The notes beneath the pieces are model-generated. The model saw nothing but the letters and a program-made list of their open reading frames with translations. It was not told where the DNA came from and made no database searches. Source: CAZMXP01 sp964570285 (GTDB lineage Bacteria; Planctomycetota; PLA2). Taken from it: a stretch of 64,000 nucleotides of DNA. The DNA is taken from assembly GCA_964570285.1 (NCBI GenBank), contig CAZMXP010000007.1, positions 39,870-103,869 of the forward strand, in the 5' to 3' direction. Below, piece by piece: positions 32,931 through 41,379 of the stretch (the stretch's first letter is position 1; every line of letters begins with the position of its first letter). The position numbers were made by a program, and so were the translations under genes.

Positions 32931-33836
32931 TCAGTCGATCGTGAACGGCAGCGCGTTGGACTCGCTGCCGAAGCGCCGCAGGAGCAGCGTGCCGGCACCG
33001 GAAGGCGTCTCGGGCAGGGGCACCGCGAATCCCGCGACGATGTCGCCGACGAGCGGGAGGCTCACGACCTCCGGCAGCAGCACCCTGACGCAGTCCCGGT
33101 CGTTGAAGAAGGGCACGGTCGTGTCGCCGAAATTGACGCCGTAGATGCGCACCGGCACCTCGGTGCCGCTGCGCCCGGGGAACGCGGCGAAGAGGCGGAG
33201 CGTCGTCGGCATCGGCACCGGCGCGTCGCTCGCATCGAGCGGCTGGAACTCGACGAGGCCCTCCGCGGCGGCGTCCCCGACGAGCACCCAGACCAGCCCC
33301 GGCGACGCGCCTGCGGGCACCGTCGCGGTGATGGCGGTGTCGGTCGACGCGACCACGGCCCCCTCGACCCCCCCGAAGAAGACGCGCAGCGCGCCGGCGC
33401 CGAACCCGGTCCCGGCGAGTTCCACGTCCGCCCCGGCGCGCGCCGACGCGGGCGCGACACTGGCGAGCGTCGGCCCCGCGTAGGGCACGACGGTCCACGT
33501 GAAGGAGTCGACCAGCAGCGGCCCCGTCCGCGTGTACAGCTCGACGGTGTGCAGCCCGACCGGCGGCGGATCGAGGTGGAGGATGCCGTAGAGGCCGCCG
33601 AGCCTCACGTCGGCGGTGCGGTCCACGTCGTCCACGAAGAGGCGCATCAGGTCGGGCGCGTTGAAGCCCGTCGCGTCGGCCTCGAGGCGCACGACGACGT
33701 CGAAGCGCGCGCGGTCGCTCGTGCCCGCGCCGCCTCCGCCCGGCGCGAGGCGCTGCACGATGACGAGCGTGGCGCTGCGCGAGCAGGCGCCGAACAGGAG
33801 AAGGGGGAGGAGCGCGAGGAGGGGGAGTCGTTTCAT
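32931..33836 (-). CDS. IPT/TIG-domain lipoprotein
   Basis: A 301-residue lipoprotein with signal MKRLPLLALLPLLLFGAC. About residues 115-200 form an IPT/TIG immunoglobulin-like domain (PTLASVAPASARAGADVELA, TGFGAGALRVFFGG, then TAITATVPAGASPG). A second beta domain follows (RIYGVNFGDTTVPFF). Such domains occur in cell-surface binding proteins. The ATG overlaps the permease stop by 4 bp, and the PilT-like gene starts 5 nt after its stop, so it is locked in the transport/PilT run. Its role there is unknown. Confidence 0.75.
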   Translation of the reverse strand: MKRLPLLALLPLLLFGACSRSATLVIVQRLAPGGGGAGTSDRARFDVVVRLEADATGFNAPDLMRLFVDDVDRTADVRLGGLYGILHLDPPPVGLHTVELYTRTGPLLVDSFTWTVVPYAGPTLASVAPASARAGADVELAGTGFGAGALRVFFGGVEGAVVASTDTAITATVPAGASPGLVWVLVGDAAAEGLVEFQPLDASDAPVPMPTTLRLFAAFPGRSGTEVPVRIYGVNFGDTTVPFFNDRDCVRVLLPEVVSLPLVGDIVAGFAVPLPETPSGAGTLLLRRFGSESNALPFTID

Positions 33837-35305
33837 TGGCGGAGTTTCGGGTCGAGCGCGTCGCGGAGCCCCTCGCCGACGAGGTTGAGCACGATGACGG
33901 TGATGAAGATCGCGGCGCCGGGACTGAGGATCAGCCAGAGCGCGGTCGTGGTGCGCCCCTGCAGCATCAGTTGGCCCCACGAGGGTACCAGCGGGTCGCC
34001 GAGCCCGAGGAACGCGAGGCTCGACTCGAGCAGGATCGCCGACGCGACGCCGAAGGTCGCCGAGACGAAGACCGGATGGACCGCGTTCGGCAGCACGTGG
34101 CGGAAGACGATGCGCCGGTCGGGGATGCCCAGCGAGCGCGCGGCGAGCACGTAGTCGAGGTTGCGCTCGCTCAGGAACTGCCCCCGCACGAGGCGCGCGA
34201 CGCCGGGCCACGAGATGATGCCGATCGCCGCCATGATCATGAAGATGTTCTTGCTGCCGGTGACGCCGACGAGGATCAGGATGAACGGCAGGTGCGGGAA
34301 GCAGATCATCACCTCCACGACGCGCATGCCGAGCAGGTCGACCCAGCCGCCGAAGAAGCCCATCAGGCTGCCGAGGATCGTCCCGATCGTGCAGTAGAGC
34401 GCCGCGGCGAGCAGCCCGATCGTCATGCTGACGCGCGTGCCGTAGAGGATGCGCGCGAGCACGTCGCGCCCGTTCGGATCGGTGCCGAGGAAGTGCCCCT
34501 TGCCCCAGCCGCTCCAGGTCGGCGCCTCGGTGATGCGGTCGTTGTCGTTGTCGTCATGGTGGTAGCCGACCGGCGGCATCCACGTGCGCACGCGCCGGGC
34601 CGGGTCCGCCGCGAGCTCCGCCGCCTGCGCGCGGCGCTCCGACCAGGAGCGCAGGAGCCGCGACGTCTTGTCGAGGTCGTCCCTCGCCGCGGAGAGGATC
34701 ACCTCGAAGTCGGCGCGGCGGGAGGCGTCGAGATCGGTGCGCGCGAGCTGGCGCTCCGCATCGGCCACGCGCTGCCCCTTCTCGCCGACGACCCTCTCGA
34801 AGAGCGCCACCTTCTCCCGCACGAGCACCGGCAGGAGCTCGGGCGCGCGGATCTTCAGGTAGTCGCGCTTCGGCTTGCTGAAGCGCAGCACCTGCTCCGG
34901 GAAGAGGACGACCCGGACGAAGGCGGACTCGAACCAGGCCGGGCTGCCCGCGATGCAGAGGAAGAGCCAGAGCAGGAGCCCGAGGGAGACCTGCAGCACG
35001 CGCTTGCGCCATCGCGCCAGCAGCCACGCGAGGGGCAGCACGATCGGCGTCATCACGAGCAGCAGATTGAAGAAGAGGTCGACGCCGCTCGGGAAGACGT
35101 TCTGGTCGAAGAGATCCCTGAACCAGGGGTATTCCGGCTCGCCCTCGCCGACCTGCAGCAGGAAGGGGCTGCTCGACGCGAGCACGGGCGCGAAGACGGC
35201 GATCGCGAAGAGGCCGATCACGCACCAGAGGCCGACGACCGCCGCGCGGTTCTTCTTGAACTGGCTGCGGACGATCGTCCAGTAGGTCTTGCCGCCGTCG
35301 CTCAT
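33833..35305 (-). CDS. Peptide-type ABC permease DppC-like, enlarged
   Basis: A 490-residue inner-membrane permease, much longer than the usual 280-300. The N-terminal span (AAVVGLWCVIGLFAIAVFAP) is normal for DppC, then about 210 extra residues follow, with two further hydrophobic segments (near 80-95 and 110-130) and a charged coiled-coil (LPVLVREKVALFERVVGEKG, LDKTSRLLRSWSERRAQ). The core resumes at GHFLGTDPNGRDVLARILYG (about 270) and contains the EAA loop VLAARSLGIPDRRIVFRHVL (about 400). The insertion is probably cytoplasmic or periplasmic depending on the extra spans. It pairs with the permease encoded just upstream. Confidence 0.88.
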   Translation of the reverse strand: MSDGGKTYWTIVRSQFKKNRAAVVGLWCVIGLFAIAVFAPVLASSSPFLLQVGEGEPEYPWFRDLFDQNVFPSGVDLFFNLLLVMTPIVLPLAWLLARWRKRVLQVSLGLLLWLFLCIAGSPAWFESAFVRVVLFPEQVLRFSKPKRDYLKIRAPELLPVLVREKVALFERVVGEKGQRVADAERQLARTDLDASRRADFEVILSAARDDLDKTSRLLRSWSERRAQAAELAADPARRVRTWMPPVGYHHDDNDNDRITEAPTWSGWGKGHFLGTDPNGRDVLARILYGTRVSMTIGLLAAALYCTIGTILGSLMGFFGGWVDLLGMRVVEVMICFPHLPFILILVGVTGSKNIFMIMAAIGIISWPGVARLVRGQFLSERNLDYVLAARSLGIPDRRIVFRHVLPNAVHPVFVSATFGVASAILLESSLAFLGLGDPLVPSWGQLMLQGRTTTALWLILSPGAAIFITVIVLNLVGEGLRDALDPKLRQ

Positions 35306-37068
35306 GAGTAGCTGATCCGCGGATCGACGATCGCGTAGAGGATGTCGGAGAGCAGGATGCCGACCATCGTCAGGATCGCGACGATGAGCGTCGTGCCGAT
35401 GATCACGTTGTAGTCCTGCGCGAAGATCGACTGGATCGACAGCAGGCCGAAGCCCGGGATCGAGAAGATCGACTCGATGATGAACGAGCCGCCGACCACG
35501 ACCGGCAGCGTCGCGCCGAGCAGCGTGACCACCGGGATGATGCCCGGGCGCGCCGCGTGCTTCGCGGTGATGACGAACTCGTTGAGCCCCTTCGCGCGCG
35601 CGGTGCGCACGTAGTCGCTGCGGATCACGTTCAGGACGCCGCTCTTCGCGTAGCGGCTCAGCGCCGCGAGCGAACCGTAGGTGAGGCAGACGATCGGCGT
35701 CACGACGTGCCACGCGATGTCGCGCAACTGCTCCAGCGAGCCGAGGCGCCACGCGCCGATCGACATGAACTGGCCGTCCGGGATCCACTCCAGCGAGCCC
35801 GGCTGCCCCTTCGCGAGCAGGCGCACGAGCAGCGTCGCGACGAAGAAGGAGGGCAGCGAGTAGAGCGCGAAGAGCCCGACGCCGATCGCCCGCTCCGGGG
35901 TCGTCCCGTGGATCTTCGCGCTGAGCACCCCGAGCGGCACCGCGATCAGGTAGGCGAGCACGAGCGAGGTCACCGCGAGCGTCAGCGAGTACTTGAGGCG
36001 CTCGAGGACGAGCGTGATGACCGGCACCTTGTGCACGTTCGAGTAGCCGAGGTCGAAGCGCAGCAGGTTGCCCCAGTACTTCGCGAACTGCGTCTCGAGG
36101 AAGAGGACGCGCATCCAGCCGAACCCGCTCGTGTCCCACTGGCGCTTCGCCCCCTCCCACCAGTTGCGCACGAGGTCGACGCCGGCGAGCTTGCGCGCGG
36201 GGGCCACGTCCGGCGTCCAGCCGAGTTCGTCGAGCGCGGCCGCCTCGAGGCGGCGCGCCTCGCTCTCGACGGGATCTCCGGGGGTCGGGGGGCGCCGGGC
36301 GAGGCGGAGCAGGTGCGGGATCGCCGCGTCGCGCAGCGCGGCGTCGTCGAGGACGATCCGCGCGAGTCCGGGTACCGCGTCGGGGCCGAGCGCGTCGAGC
36401 CCGCCGCCGGCGAGCGCCGCACGCACCCGGTCGAGCGGCGCGCCCTGGCCATACTGCCCCCGGACCCCCTGATACCAGCGTTCGAAGGCGAGTACGCCGG
36501 CGCGCTTGCGTTCCTCCGTGGCGCCGGCCGGCCACGCGAACGCCGCGAGCATCTTCCCCTCGGCGACGGCGAGGGCGTTGTTGCGCACGGTGGCGTCGTC
36601 GAGGCGGCCGGTGTCGGCGCCCAGCGCGACGCGCTCCGCCGAGCGGACGAGCCAGCGCATGACATGGTCGCGCTGCGGCCCCTCGGCCTTCGAGAGGTTC
36701 TCCATCAGCGCCGGCACGGCGTACCAGCCCCAGCGGATCAGCTTCTCCTGCGCGGCGGTGCGCTCCTTCAGCGGACGTTCCGTGTCGCGCGACGAGGCGG
36801 CCGCGACCGCCGTGCCCACCTGCTTCGTGTCGAGCGAGTAGTAGAAGTTGAGCACGGCCGGCTTGTCGAGGCCGAACTGCGCGCGGAAGATCTTGACCGA
36901 CTTCTCGACGCTCGCCCCCTCGCGGCCGCCGCCCCCCTCGCCCGTGGTCGGCACCTGCGCGGCGAGCGCGGGCTCCGGCGCCGCGGCGAGCACCCCCCAG
37001 ACGACGAACGAGACCCCGAAGAGCGTCGGGATCATCAGCAGCACGCGCCGGAGGATGTAGGTGGTCAC
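35302..37068 (-). CDS. Peptide-type ABC permease DppB-like, enlarged with HEAT-like insert
   Basis: A 588-residue permease, against about 320 for normal DppB. It opens with YILRRVLLMIPTLFGVSFVV, the standard first span. About residues 35-330 are an inserted soluble region of helices resembling HEAT repeats (WGWYAVPALMENLSKAEGPQ; DAVPGLARIVLDDAALRDAA). The core resumes near 340 (YSLTLAVTSLVLAYLIAVPL) and has the EAA segment DYVRTARAKGLNEFVITAKH (about 470) and the ending IVDPRISYS. GTG 37068 overlaps the binding-protein stop (GTGA). The insert sits where DppB normally has a periplasmic loop. Confidence 0.88.
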   Translation of the reverse strand: MTTYILRRVLLMIPTLFGVSFVVWGVLAAAPEPALAAQVPTTGEGGGGREGASVEKSVKIFRAQFGLDKPAVLNFYYSLDTKQVGTAVAAASSRDTERPLKERTAAQEKLIRWGWYAVPALMENLSKAEGPQRDHVMRWLVRSAERVALGADTGRLDDATVRNNALAVAEGKMLAAFAWPAGATEERKRAGVLAFERWYQGVRGQYGQGAPLDRVRAALAGGGLDALGPDAVPGLARIVLDDAALRDAAIPHLLRLARRPPTPGDPVESEARRLEAAALDELGWTPDVAPARKLAGVDLVRNWWEGAKRQWDTSGFGWMRVLFLETQFAKYWGNLLRFDLGYSNVHKVPVITLVLERLKYSLTLAVTSLVLAYLIAVPLGVLSAKIHGTTPERAIGVGLFALYSLPSFFVATLLVRLLAKGQPGSLEWIPDGQFMSIGAWRLGSLEQLRDIAWHVVTPIVCLTYGSLAALSRYAKSGVLNVIRSDYVRTARAKGLNEFVITAKHAARPGIIPVVTLLGATLPVVVGGSFIIESIFSIPGFGLLSIQSIFAQDYNVIIGTTLIVAILTMVGILLSDILYAIVDPRISYS

Positions 37069-39197
37069 TTCCGGTCCTTCCAGCGGAAGATCAGGCGCCG
37101 GTCGATCTGCGGGCTCGTCAGCTTCGGCTCGGGGATGCGCCAGTCGGCGTCGATGACGACCGGCGAGTGGATCGACCAGATCCACGTGTAGGGCTGCGCC
37201 TCGTGCTCGATCTCGTACCAGCGGTGCATCAGCTCGATCCGCGACGGGTAGTCGAAGGTCGTCACGAGCTTCTCGAAGATCGCGTCCGCCTCGGGGTCGC
37301 CGAAGCCGGTGTAGTTGTTGCTCGCGGAATCGTCCTTCTTGCGCGAATCCCAGAGCTGCCGCGGATCGCTGTCGAAACCCGCGGTCCAGAAGATGATGAA
37401 GCCGTCGAACTCGCGGTTGTGGATCTTCTGGCTCCAGAGCGCGCCCTCCGCGGGGTCGGGGGTCAGCTTGATGCCCGCCTTGAGCAGGTCGCCCTTGTAC
37501 ATCTGGCAGATCTGGAGCTGGTCCTGCGAGGCGGCGGAGATCAGCAGCGAGAACTCGAAGTTGACCTTCTTGCCGTTGATGACGCGGTCGCGGATGCCGT
37601 CGCCGTCGCTGTCCGTCCAGCCCGCCTCCTCGAGAAGCGCCTTCGCCTTCTCGACGTCGAAGGGCAGCACCGGGATCTTGTCGTTGAAGTAGGGGCTGAA
37701 GACCGACTCGCCGATCTGGATGACCTCCCCGAGGCCGTCGAAGAACTTCTCCGGGACCGCGGGGCGGTTCAGCGCGAGCGTCAGCGCGCGGCGGACGCGC
37801 TTGTCCTCGAAGAGCGGTTTTCTCATGTTCCAGCCGAAGCCGCCGTAGGTCGGGCGCCGCCAGATGAAGTAGGTGTTCTCCCACTCCTTCGGCGCCGGCC
37901 GGTCGAAGCGCTCGTAGCGGTGGAGCGGCTTGTTCGGGTCCCCCTCGAGCACGAAGCGCCGGTACTGCGGCGGATTGAAGATGTGGACGATCGTGCCCTT
38001 GTTCCAGAAGCGCGCGAGACGGGAGTCGTCGTCGCGGATGATGTGGACGTAGTACTCCTTGCAGGTCGGGCGCCGCTCCCAGAATCCCTCGTTGCGGATG
38101 CAGCGGACGTACTCGCCGCGCTTGTACTCGACGAAGCGGTAGGGGCCGTTGCCGCACATGCTCTTGCCGAACCAGTGCTTGCCGAACTGCGCGTAGACGT
38201 CGGGGTCGCCGTACGGGTTGCCGTCGGGGTCGAAGGCCCAGATGTGGTGCGGGATCGGCTGCAGCTCGAGCACCTGCGCGCGCGCGTAGAAGTTGGGGCG
38301 CTTCCACGTGACGCGGAGGGTGTACTCGTCGATCTCCTCGGTCTCGACGACCTCCTCGTAGTAGACCTTCAGCGGCGTCGCGGTCTGTTCGTGGCGCAGG
38401 AGGTCGAACGTGAACTTGACGTCCTTCGCCGTCACGAAGCGCTCCCCCTTCAGCCACGGGTGCTCCGCGAGCATGGAGGACTCGGGGTCGTGCCAGCGCA
38501 CCCCCTTGCGCAGGTAGATCATGTAGGTCGTGCGGTCGGGGCTCTCTTCGATGCGCTCGGCGAGCCGTGCGGTGTACTCCTGCACGTTGCTGATCTTGCG
38601 CTCGGCGAGGAAGTCGTGGATGTAGTAGGAGAGGGCCGAGACGGTCACCGTGCGGTCGTCGCTGAGGAAGTTCCACCCCTTCGGCTCGCCCGGGGTGTAG
38701 TCGTTCAACACGCCGTCCCAGTCGATCTGGTCGGCCGGCGGGAGGTCGCGCTTCGGGTCGGCGTTGGCCTTGCTGTCGCAGACGACGGTCCATCCCTTGT
38801 TGTAGGGGTAGACCTCGACGCCGGCGATGACCGACGGGGCGCTCGTACGGTCGGCCTGCCTCGTCGTGCGTCTCGCGGGCGGCCCGTCCGGGCCACCCCC
38901 CCGCTCCCCCCCGCCATCCGTCGAACGGAACATGCCCTCGCCCGCCAGCCGGACGAGCGTCTCCGAGTGCTCCTTCGTCAGGATCGCCGCCTCGCGGGCC
39001 TCCTTGATCTCCCCTGCCGTCGTCTCGATCTGCCGGCGCAGCTCCGCGACGCCGGTCTCGAGGCCGCCGATCCGGTCATAGGTCTTGCCGACCTTCTCCT
39101 CCATGACGCGGTACTGGAAGAAGACGAGGCCGAGCAGGGTCGCGAAGACCGCGGTGACCGCGATCTTGGCGCCGGCGAGGGCGGGGTTTTGCTGCAT
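37065..39197 (-). CDS. Peptide/nickel-type ABC substrate-binding protein (family 5), membrane-anchored
   Basis: A 710-residue solute-binding protein. Instead of a lipobox it has an N-terminal membrane anchor (IAVTAVFATLLGLVFFQYRV) followed by a coiled coil (about 35-80: YDRIGGLETGVAELRRQIET). The SBP-5 body starts near 110; recognisable pieces are MIYLRKGVRWHDPESSML, FVTAKDVKFTFDLLRHE, and near 475-495 EKAKALLEEAGWTDSDGDGI. First gene of the run that continues with two enlarged permeases; no ATP-binding subunit is encoded in the window next to it. Confidence 0.87.
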   Translation of the reverse strand: MQQNPALAGAKIAVTAVFATLLGLVFFQYRVMEEKVGKTYDRIGGLETGVAELRRQIETTAGEIKEAREAAILTKEHSETLVRLAGEGMFRSTDGGGERGGGPDGPPARRTTRQADRTSAPSVIAGVEVYPYNKGWTVVCDSKANADPKRDLPPADQIDWDGVLNDYTPGEPKGWNFLSDDRTVTVSALSYYIHDFLAERKISNVQEYTARLAERIEESPDRTTYMIYLRKGVRWHDPESSMLAEHPWLKGERFVTAKDVKFTFDLLRHEQTATPLKVYYEEVVETEEIDEYTLRVTWKRPNFYARAQVLELQPIPHHIWAFDPDGNPYGDPDVYAQFGKHWFGKSMCGNGPYRFVEYKRGEYVRCIRNEGFWERRPTCKEYYVHIIRDDDSRLARFWNKGTIVHIFNPPQYRRFVLEGDPNKPLHRYERFDRPAPKEWENTYFIWRRPTYGGFGWNMRKPLFEDKRVRRALTLALNRPAVPEKFFDGLGEVIQIGESVFSPYFNDKIPVLPFDVEKAKALLEEAGWTDSDGDGIRDRVINGKKVNFEFSLLISAASQDQLQICQMYKGDLLKAGIKLTPDPAEGALWSQKIHNREFDGFIIFWTAGFDSDPRQLWDSRKKDDSASNNYTGFGDPEADAIFEKLVTTFDYPSRIELMHRWYEIEHEAQPYTWIWSIHSPVVIDADWRIPEPKLTSPQIDRRLIFRWKDRK

Positions 39198-39221
39198 AGG
39201 GCCTAACCTTAGCGCGCGGCG

Positions 39222-39692
39222 TCAGCCGGCGAAAGGGTCCACGCGGATCTGGGCGCCGTGGCGGAGGGCGACCTCGGCGACGAGGGCGGCCACGGTGGCG
39301 ACGAGGCCTGTGCAGAAGGACTTGCGGCGCTCGCCCATGAACTCGCCGAGCGGCGCGGTCAGGTGGTTGCAGACGGTGTCCGGCGAGGCTTCGCCGCCGA
39401 AGAGCTCCTGCTTCCAGCGGCGCTGGTACTCCTCGGCGGCCGCCCGCAGGGCGGGGGTGACCTTGCCGGTCGGGTCGGGGTCGCCGAGCAGCTCCCCGAG
39501 GATGACGAGGCCGGCCTGGATCGCGCCGCAGGGCCCCTCGCCGGTGATCCCCCCCTTCCGGAAGGCCTGGTAGGGGGGCGTCGGCAGCCCGAAGGTCTCC
39601 GCGAGCGCGATGCCGCAGGAGCGGTGCGGCGTCCGCACCCCCTCGTAGAGGAGAAAGGCCTTCTCCCGGGCCGCCTCGATGCGCGGGTCCAT
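39222..39692 (-). CDS. C_GCAxxG_C_C family redox-type protein
   Basis: A 156-residue protein with the family's spaced cysteines: SCGIALAETFG (about residue 25), GEGPCGAIQAGLVILGELLG (about 50), TVCNHLTAPLG near 110 and SFCTGLVATVAAL near 128. The pattern suggests metal or cluster binding or a redox role; no function is established to my knowledge. ATG 39692 is preceded by TATCGT 10 nt upstream; GTG 39704 would add four residues and overlap that box. Divergent from thiI; both promoters are packed within 35 bp. Confidence 0.78.
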   Translation of the reverse strand: MDPRIEAAREKAFLLYEGVRTPHRSCGIALAETFGLPTPPYQAFRKGGITGEGPCGAIQAGLVILGELLGDPDPTGKVTPALRAAAEEYQRRWKQELFGGEASPDTVCNHLTAPLGEFMGERRKSFCTGLVATVAALVAEVALRHGAQIRVDPFAG

Positions 39693-39711
39693 CGGAACCC
39701 TCACGATACGC

Positions 39712-39717
39712 TAGAGT
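39712..39717 (+). promoter_or_regulatory. -10-like box TAGAGT, 9 nt before thiI
   Basis: TAGAGT ends 9 nt before GTG 39727; the same hexamer and distance occur before the ABC gene at 2443. No ribosome-binding site in between. Confidence 0.4.
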
Positions 39718-39726
39718 GCGCCGACT

Positions 39727-40863
39727 GTGGAGCAGCTCACCGTCCACTTCCACGAGCTCGCGCTGAAGGGGGGCAACCGCGGCCGCTTCGAGCGCATCCT
39801 CTGCGAGAACGTCGAGCGGGCGCTCGGCTCGGCGCGGGCCACCCGGCTCGCCGGGCGCATCCTCGTCCGCACCGACCTCGACGGCGCGGTCGCCGCGGAG
39901 CGCCTCACCCGGGTCTGCGGCGTCGCGCACGTCTTCCGCGTGCGGAGCTTTCCGTGGGACGCGGCGCAGGTCGGCGAGGCGGTCGCCCGCGAGCTCGCCG
40001 CCCGCGGCACGAAGAGCTTCCGCATCACGACGCGCCGCGCCGACAAGAGCCATCCCAAGACGAGCGTCGAACTCGACCGCGAGATCGGCGGGATCGTCCA
40101 CGAGCGCACGAAGATCCCCGTGAAGCTCGACGGCGCCGAGACCGAGGTGCAGGTGATGGTCCTGCCGGGGGAGATCCTGGTTGCCTACGAAAAGTGGGGG
40201 GGGCCGGGGGGGCTGCCGACCGGCACCGGCGGCAGGGTCGCGGCGCTGATGAGCGGCGGCATCGATTCGCCGGTGGCCGCGTGGCGGATGATGCGCCGCG
40301 GCTGCAGCGTCGACCTGATCCACTTCCACAGCCACCCGCTGGTGGACCGGACGACGCAGGAGAAGGCGCGCGATCTGGCCGAGAGGCTGAACCCGTGGCA
40401 GCTTTCGACGCGGCTCTACCTGGCACCGCTGGCCCGGGTGCAGACGGAGGTGCGGCTCCACTGCCCCGAGCCGCTGCGCGTCGTGCTCTACCGCCGCTTC
40501 ATGATGCGGATCGCGGCGCGCCTCGCGCGGAACCACCGGGCGAAGGCGCTGGTGACCGGCGAGAGCCTCGGGCAGGTCGCGTCGCAGACCCTCGACAACC
40601 TCGCGACGGTCGATGATGCGGTCCGGCTGCCGATCCTGCGCCCGCTGATCGGCAGCGACAAGCAGGAGATCATCGCCGAGGCGCAGCGGCTCGGCACGTG
40701 GGAGATCTCGGTCCGCCCGGACCAGGACTGCTGCCAGCTCTTCGTCCCGCCCAAGCCGGCCACCCGCTCGACGGCGCGGCAGGCGGAGCGGGCGGAGGAG
40801 GCGCTCGAGGTCGAGGCGCTCATCGCCGACGCGGTCGAGCGCACCGAAAGGGTGGACTTCTAG
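39727..40863 (+). CDS. thiI: tRNA 4-thiouridine synthase ThiI (no rhodanese domain)
   Basis: A 378-residue enzyme that adenylates uridine-8 of tRNA for thiolation. N-terminal ferredoxin-like and THUMP domains (about 1-165; HELALKGGNRGRFERIL is the family opening), PP-loop ALMSGGIDSPVAAWRMMRRG (about 172-191), and the conserved ALVTGESLGQVASQTLDNLA (about 275-294). It lacks the C-terminal rhodanese domain of E. coli ThiI and ends soon after DQDCCQLFVPPKP, so it matches the short class that uses another sulfur donor. A cysteine pair in DCCQ may matter. The DUF420-like gene starts directly after its stop. Confidence 0.94.
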   Translation: MEQLTVHFHELALKGGNRGRFERILCENVERALGSARATRLAGRILVRTDLDGAVAAERLTRVCGVAHVFRVRSFPWDAAQVGEAVARELAARGTKSFRITTRRADKSHPKTSVELDREIGGIVHERTKIPVKLDGAETEVQVMVLPGEILVAYEKWGGPGGLPTGTGGRVAALMSGGIDSPVAAWRMMRRGCSVDLIHFHSHPLVDRTTQEKARDLAERLNPWQLSTRLYLAPLARVQTEVRLHCPEPLRVVLYRRFMMRIAARLARNHRAKALVTGESLGQVASQTLDNLATVDDAVRLPILRPLIGSDKQEIIAEAQRLGTWEISVRPDQDCCQLFVPPKPATRSTARQAERAEEALEVEALIADAVERTERVDF

Positions 40864-41265
40864 GTGTTCGGCACCAAGGCGGGTTTCTTCGTCGACCTGT
40901 TCCTGGTCGTGCTGCTGCTCAGCCTGCCGCTGATGCTCTGGTCGATCGCGCTCGTCCGCCGCGGCCGTGTCGCCGCGCACAGGGCGATCATGGTGACGAC
41001 CTTTCTGCTGTTTCTCGGTGCCGTCGTCGCCTTCGAGATCTCGGTCCGCTTCGGTCCGGGCACGCCGCCGCTGCCCCCGACCCCCCTGATCATCCATCTC
41101 TCGCTGGCCGTTCCCTGCCTGCTCCTCTGGATCCGCCAGATGGCGAGCGGCCGGACGGCCCACGCCAACCCCGCGAGCCACCGCGGGCGCGGCATGGCCC
41201 TGCTCGCGCTGCTCGCGCTGACGGTCGGGACCGGCTTCTGGCTCTACGTCGCGACGTTTCTGTAG
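40864..41265 (+). CDS. DUF420-like membrane protein (full copy)
   Basis: A 133-residue protein with four predicted membrane spans (FFVDLFLVVLLLSLPLMLWS; AIMVTTFLLFLGAVVAFEIS; PLIIHLSLAVPCLLLWIRQM; ALLALLALTVGTGFWLYVAT), the pattern of DUF420 proteins sometimes found near cytochrome oxidase genes. GTG 40864 immediately follows the thiI stop (TAGGTG), so it is probably cotranscribed. The 3' 345 bp are duplicated, about 95% identical, at 49722-50057 in the same orientation. Confidence 0.75.
   Translation: MFGTKAGFFVDLFLVVLLLSLPLMLWSIALVRRGRVAAHRAIMVTTFLLFLGAVVAFEISVRFGPGTPPLPPTPLIIHLSLAVPCLLLWIRQMASGRTAHANPASHRGRGMALLALLALTVGTGFWLYVATFL
40921..41265 (+). repeat. Direct repeat flanking the island, left copy
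   Basis: This stretch matches 49722-50057 with about 15 differences and one 9-bp deletion in the right copy. The first 140 bp are identical. The 8.4 kb between the two copies is the sigma-kinase-caspase island. Confidence 0.85.
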
Positions 41266-41379
41266 CGGGACTGCCGAGGGTTTCGATGCGCATCGCAGAG
41301 ATGCACGACTGCGGGGGCGTTCACCGCGTTCGCGCCGGGGGGTGACTGAAACTGGGCTTCAGTCGGGTCCACGGGTACT

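Noticed and set aside
30949..33144. 731-codon open frame on the plus strand
   Set aside because: Antisense to the two PilT-like genes, which have all nucleotide-binding motifs.
39076..41181. 701-codon open frame on the minus strand
   Set aside because: It overlaps thiI and the DUF420-like gene in antisense and has no recognisable domain.
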